Below are positions 62,027-64,000 of a stretch of DNA of 64,000 nucleotides, one piece after another. Each line of letters opens with the position of its first letter. Within the stretch, counting starts at the first letter, position 1. The position numbers and the translations under genes were made by a program. A model generated the notes under the pieces. The model saw only the letters and a list, made by a program, of their open reading frames with translations. It made no database searches and was not told the origin of the DNA. This DNA comes from Omphalotus guepiniiformis (lineage: Eukaryota; Basidiomycota; Agaricomycetes; Agaricales; Omphalotaceae): assembly GCA_028554645.1 (NCBI GenBank), contig JAQOOI010000021.1, forward strand, positions 2,294,001 to 2,358,000, given 5' to 3'.

Positions 62027-62633
62027 GAGCACACAAAGTTTACAAGGCCAAAATTTTGAATTTTTGAAATTTCAAATATCTCAAATCTGGAGATCTAGAC
62101 AGCTTTGACCGCAGAGGACTTAGCCGAATAGCATTGCCGAGTAACCGAGAGCTCTCAACCTTGACAGAAAGGACTTATTAAATTCAATGTATCCTCAAAA
62201 AGAAACGATACTTATTGAAAATTGTGGGCTTAAGTCATTTAAAGAATTGTTTCCCTCTAGAATCGAGTTAGATACTCAATTTGAAGGAGACTCTCAATAT
62301 GATTTCTTATGTTTCACACCAGATTCATGCCAAGAAAAATGAAATATGTATTTTTGAGCATAGAAGCTCAGGACTATAATAAGAGATACTTCGACCTATA
62401 CTACTATAAAGTAAGTACAGGGAGTATCTACAGAAAAAGCGAGGTATAAAATTTTTATATATTTGGGCAACCTGGTGTGTTGAACACCAAGGCTACCCGC
62501 GACGAAATGCGAACGGATACGGCAGGTCCCAGCCAAGCGAAGAAAGCGACAGATCTGTGAGATTGGGACTGAGAGATGGAGAAAGTAAAGGGAAAAAGGG
62601 GTACGAACTATGCGTGCACCCGAGCCTTGAAAG
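62027..62633. other. noncoding spacer between internal tract and gene Y (element B)
   Basis: No gene seen. One AGTTAGATACT (62265-62277). It contains the uninterrupted insertion site of element A (near 62605-62620). Confidence 0.5.
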
Positions 62634-64000
62634 TCACTCTGAGAGGGGATCGTCCCTCCCAGCTAGTGGACTGCTTTCTGGCACCAGTACCCTGCCCGTC
62701 GTCTCCTCCTCCAGCTCGTCCTCCTTGTCCTCATCCTCTTCGACCGTGACTTGCGAGGCACCGACCGCCTGAGGCGATTCGTCGATGACGGTAGCAACGG
62801 GAGTGGAACGGATATTGGAAGGACCGGGCTGCGGCTCGACCTCTGGATCCACCACGATGAAATGACCTGCTTCGTTCCTAGCGATGTAGCTGGCCCGAGA
62901 CACCAGGTTGATGTCCCATCCAAGCGCGGTAGCCAGTAGTTTGAGCTGTTCGTCCGAATAGTCGAACGACGGGTCGCCAGTCTGGACCTGATGTAAAACG
63001 AGACGAGGATCGCGACACGAAGCTTTGATATGATCTTGACGCTGCAAAATCGTTCGGTGTACCCGTTCCATCGCCCGCATCTGCGCGGAGACGCTGTTCT
63101 GCATGTCCTCGTAGGTGTCGATGAGAATCTGCAACTGCTCAGCTTCCTGAGAGACAACTAAGAAACGAAGAACCTTTAGTAAAAGATGTCTAAAGAAATG
63201 AAAGGAATACTTACCTGTACTGCCGCTGCGAGCCAATGTGTATGAAAGGCATCGCAACTGATCGCTGCCTTCCAAACCGTACGACCAGCTACAGGTATGA
63301 TTGTCCTTCGCGCAAGTCGCGCAGCGCCATTCGAAAGTCTTGCTGTTGAACTGAGGACGGCATTCTCTACCTTCAGTGTGAGTACCGCCGACGCAGGCAG
63401 CACAAATGGAGTCGCCGAAGAACTAAAAGAGTGTCGAAAAGAAAATTTAGCGGGTATTAGTCTCGAGTCAGAAAGATACTCACCCTATCGAATGTGCGGT
63501 TGACTGAAACGAGTTGCTGTAAAGTAACAGGACGGCCATAAGGCCATCCAAAGACAACACGGCCTGTAAAAGAACCGTTAGACAAACACTAGAAAAATGA
63601 AATAAAAGAGATACTTACCGGGTATCGCTTCAAAGTCCTCCTTCGCACGATTTTGAGGTGTTCGTCCATCCGATCGCTAAGGAAAGGCATGGTCAGTAAA
63701 AGGAAATGAAATAAAAAGAAATGACAAGACTTACTTGAAGATTTGGGGCCTCGTAACGAGTGCCCGGAGCAAGAGAAACAGAAGAAGTAGAGAAATCAGC
63801 GCGAGAAGCCCATAGAGGTGCCTCGAAGTCGACGTTAAGATTGACTGGGGCTTTAGTACCCTCAGTCTTGACTGCTTTCTCATCCTCCTTCTTCTCCTCT
63901 TCCTCGTCGCTGGATGCAGGAACAGTAATTGAAGTCGCCTTGGAGCGAGTCTTTCGAGACGCTGGGTCATCGGCAGGCTCTTCCACACGCATCTTCCGGA
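62634..64000 (-). CDS. antisense accessory gene Y of element B (C-terminal part; continues past the window)
   Basis: Exons seen: from the window edge (64000) to 63735, then 63676-63619, 63563-63484, 63422-63215 and 63157-62634. Lengths are identical to the B' exons except one codon less in the last. Contains the end of the acidic/Lys-rich linker, LQQLVSVNRTFDR, the Cys6 module (CAAC...CATC...CSW), the coiled-coil-like segment, LLATALGWDINLVSRAS and the acidic end DEDKEDELEEETTG. Open throughout the visible part. Same proposed role as the other Y genes; no function known. Confidence 0.8.

Larger units (their letters stand above)
50816..64000 (+). mobile_element. Element B: Ty3/gypsy element (3' end beyond the window)
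   Basis: 5' LTR 50816-52629, PBS, gag, pro and pol on the + strand, then X and the start of Y on the - strand. Inserted into the gag of element C at 50815/50816 (flank TCGG). From the B' copy the missing part (rest of Y, tract, LTR) is about 3.3 kb, so the full element should be near 16.5 kb. All visible genes are intact. Confidence 0.93.

Noticed and set aside
1..64000. tRNA, rRNA or snRNA genes
   Set aside because: I looked for tRNA A/B-box pairs with closing acceptor stems and for rRNA-like blocks and found nothing convincing; weak cases may be missed by eye.

Overview
The window is a stack of nested transposable elements from a fungus, most probably a basidiomycete and likely an Agaricomycete. 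The evidence is the very short (about 45-60 bp) GT-AG introns, Ty3/gypsy polymerases, a CACTA/tnp2-like transposase and a TET/JBP-like dioxygenase. I cannot name the species. I saw no rRNA, tRNA, CRISPR array or bacterial feature.

Layout: (1) 1-880 is the end of an unrecognised spliced gene plus AT-rich DNA. (2) 881-26019 is B', a 5'-truncated, decayed gypsy element of family B on the + strand, ending in an LTR (24174-26019). It is split by a complete 16.2-kb gypsy element A (5085-21315, + strand, two 1376-bp LTRs, 4-bp TSD GCGT). A is itself hit by a solo LTR of family C (16706-18210). (3) 26020-38135 is a mixed stretch: a hypothetical gene cut by the B' LTR, a decayed pol fragment of a fourth gypsy family (D), a CACTA-like transposase with one nonsense codon, a Ser/Thr-rich membrane protein gene, a TET/JBP-like dioxygenase and a spliced gene cut by the next LTR. 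(4) 38136-50815 is gypsy element C on the - strand. Its 3' LTR is truncated and its gag is cut by the next insertion. (5) 50816-64000 is gypsy element B on the + strand, whose 3' end lies outside the window.

The most interesting content is the shared architecture of families A, B and C. Each has gag, protease and pol in three successive -1 frames, with a slippery heptamer at each junction. Downstream of pol lie two multi-exon genes on the opposite strand, here called X (near pol) and Y (near the 3' LTR). X and Y are homologous across the three families, judged by reading exon by exon. An invariant motif precedes each accessory gene: a small hairpin with loop GGGGAC and covarying stems, then a polypurine tract. 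Each element therefore has two such tracts, one at the 3' LTR and one internal between X and Y. Each family also carries its own short word scattered through LTR, introns and coding DNA (AGTTAGATACT in B, CTAGACC in C, CCGG-centred words in A).

How the parts may work together: Gag, protease and polymerase are produced in decreasing amounts by two frameshifts, and X and Y are expressed from the antisense strand by spliced mRNAs. Y has a Cys6 zinc-binding module and, in A, an AT-hook-like motif, so it may bind the element's own DNA. A regulatory or anti-silencing role is inference. Exon models were built by hand from splice consensus, phase and homology between copies.
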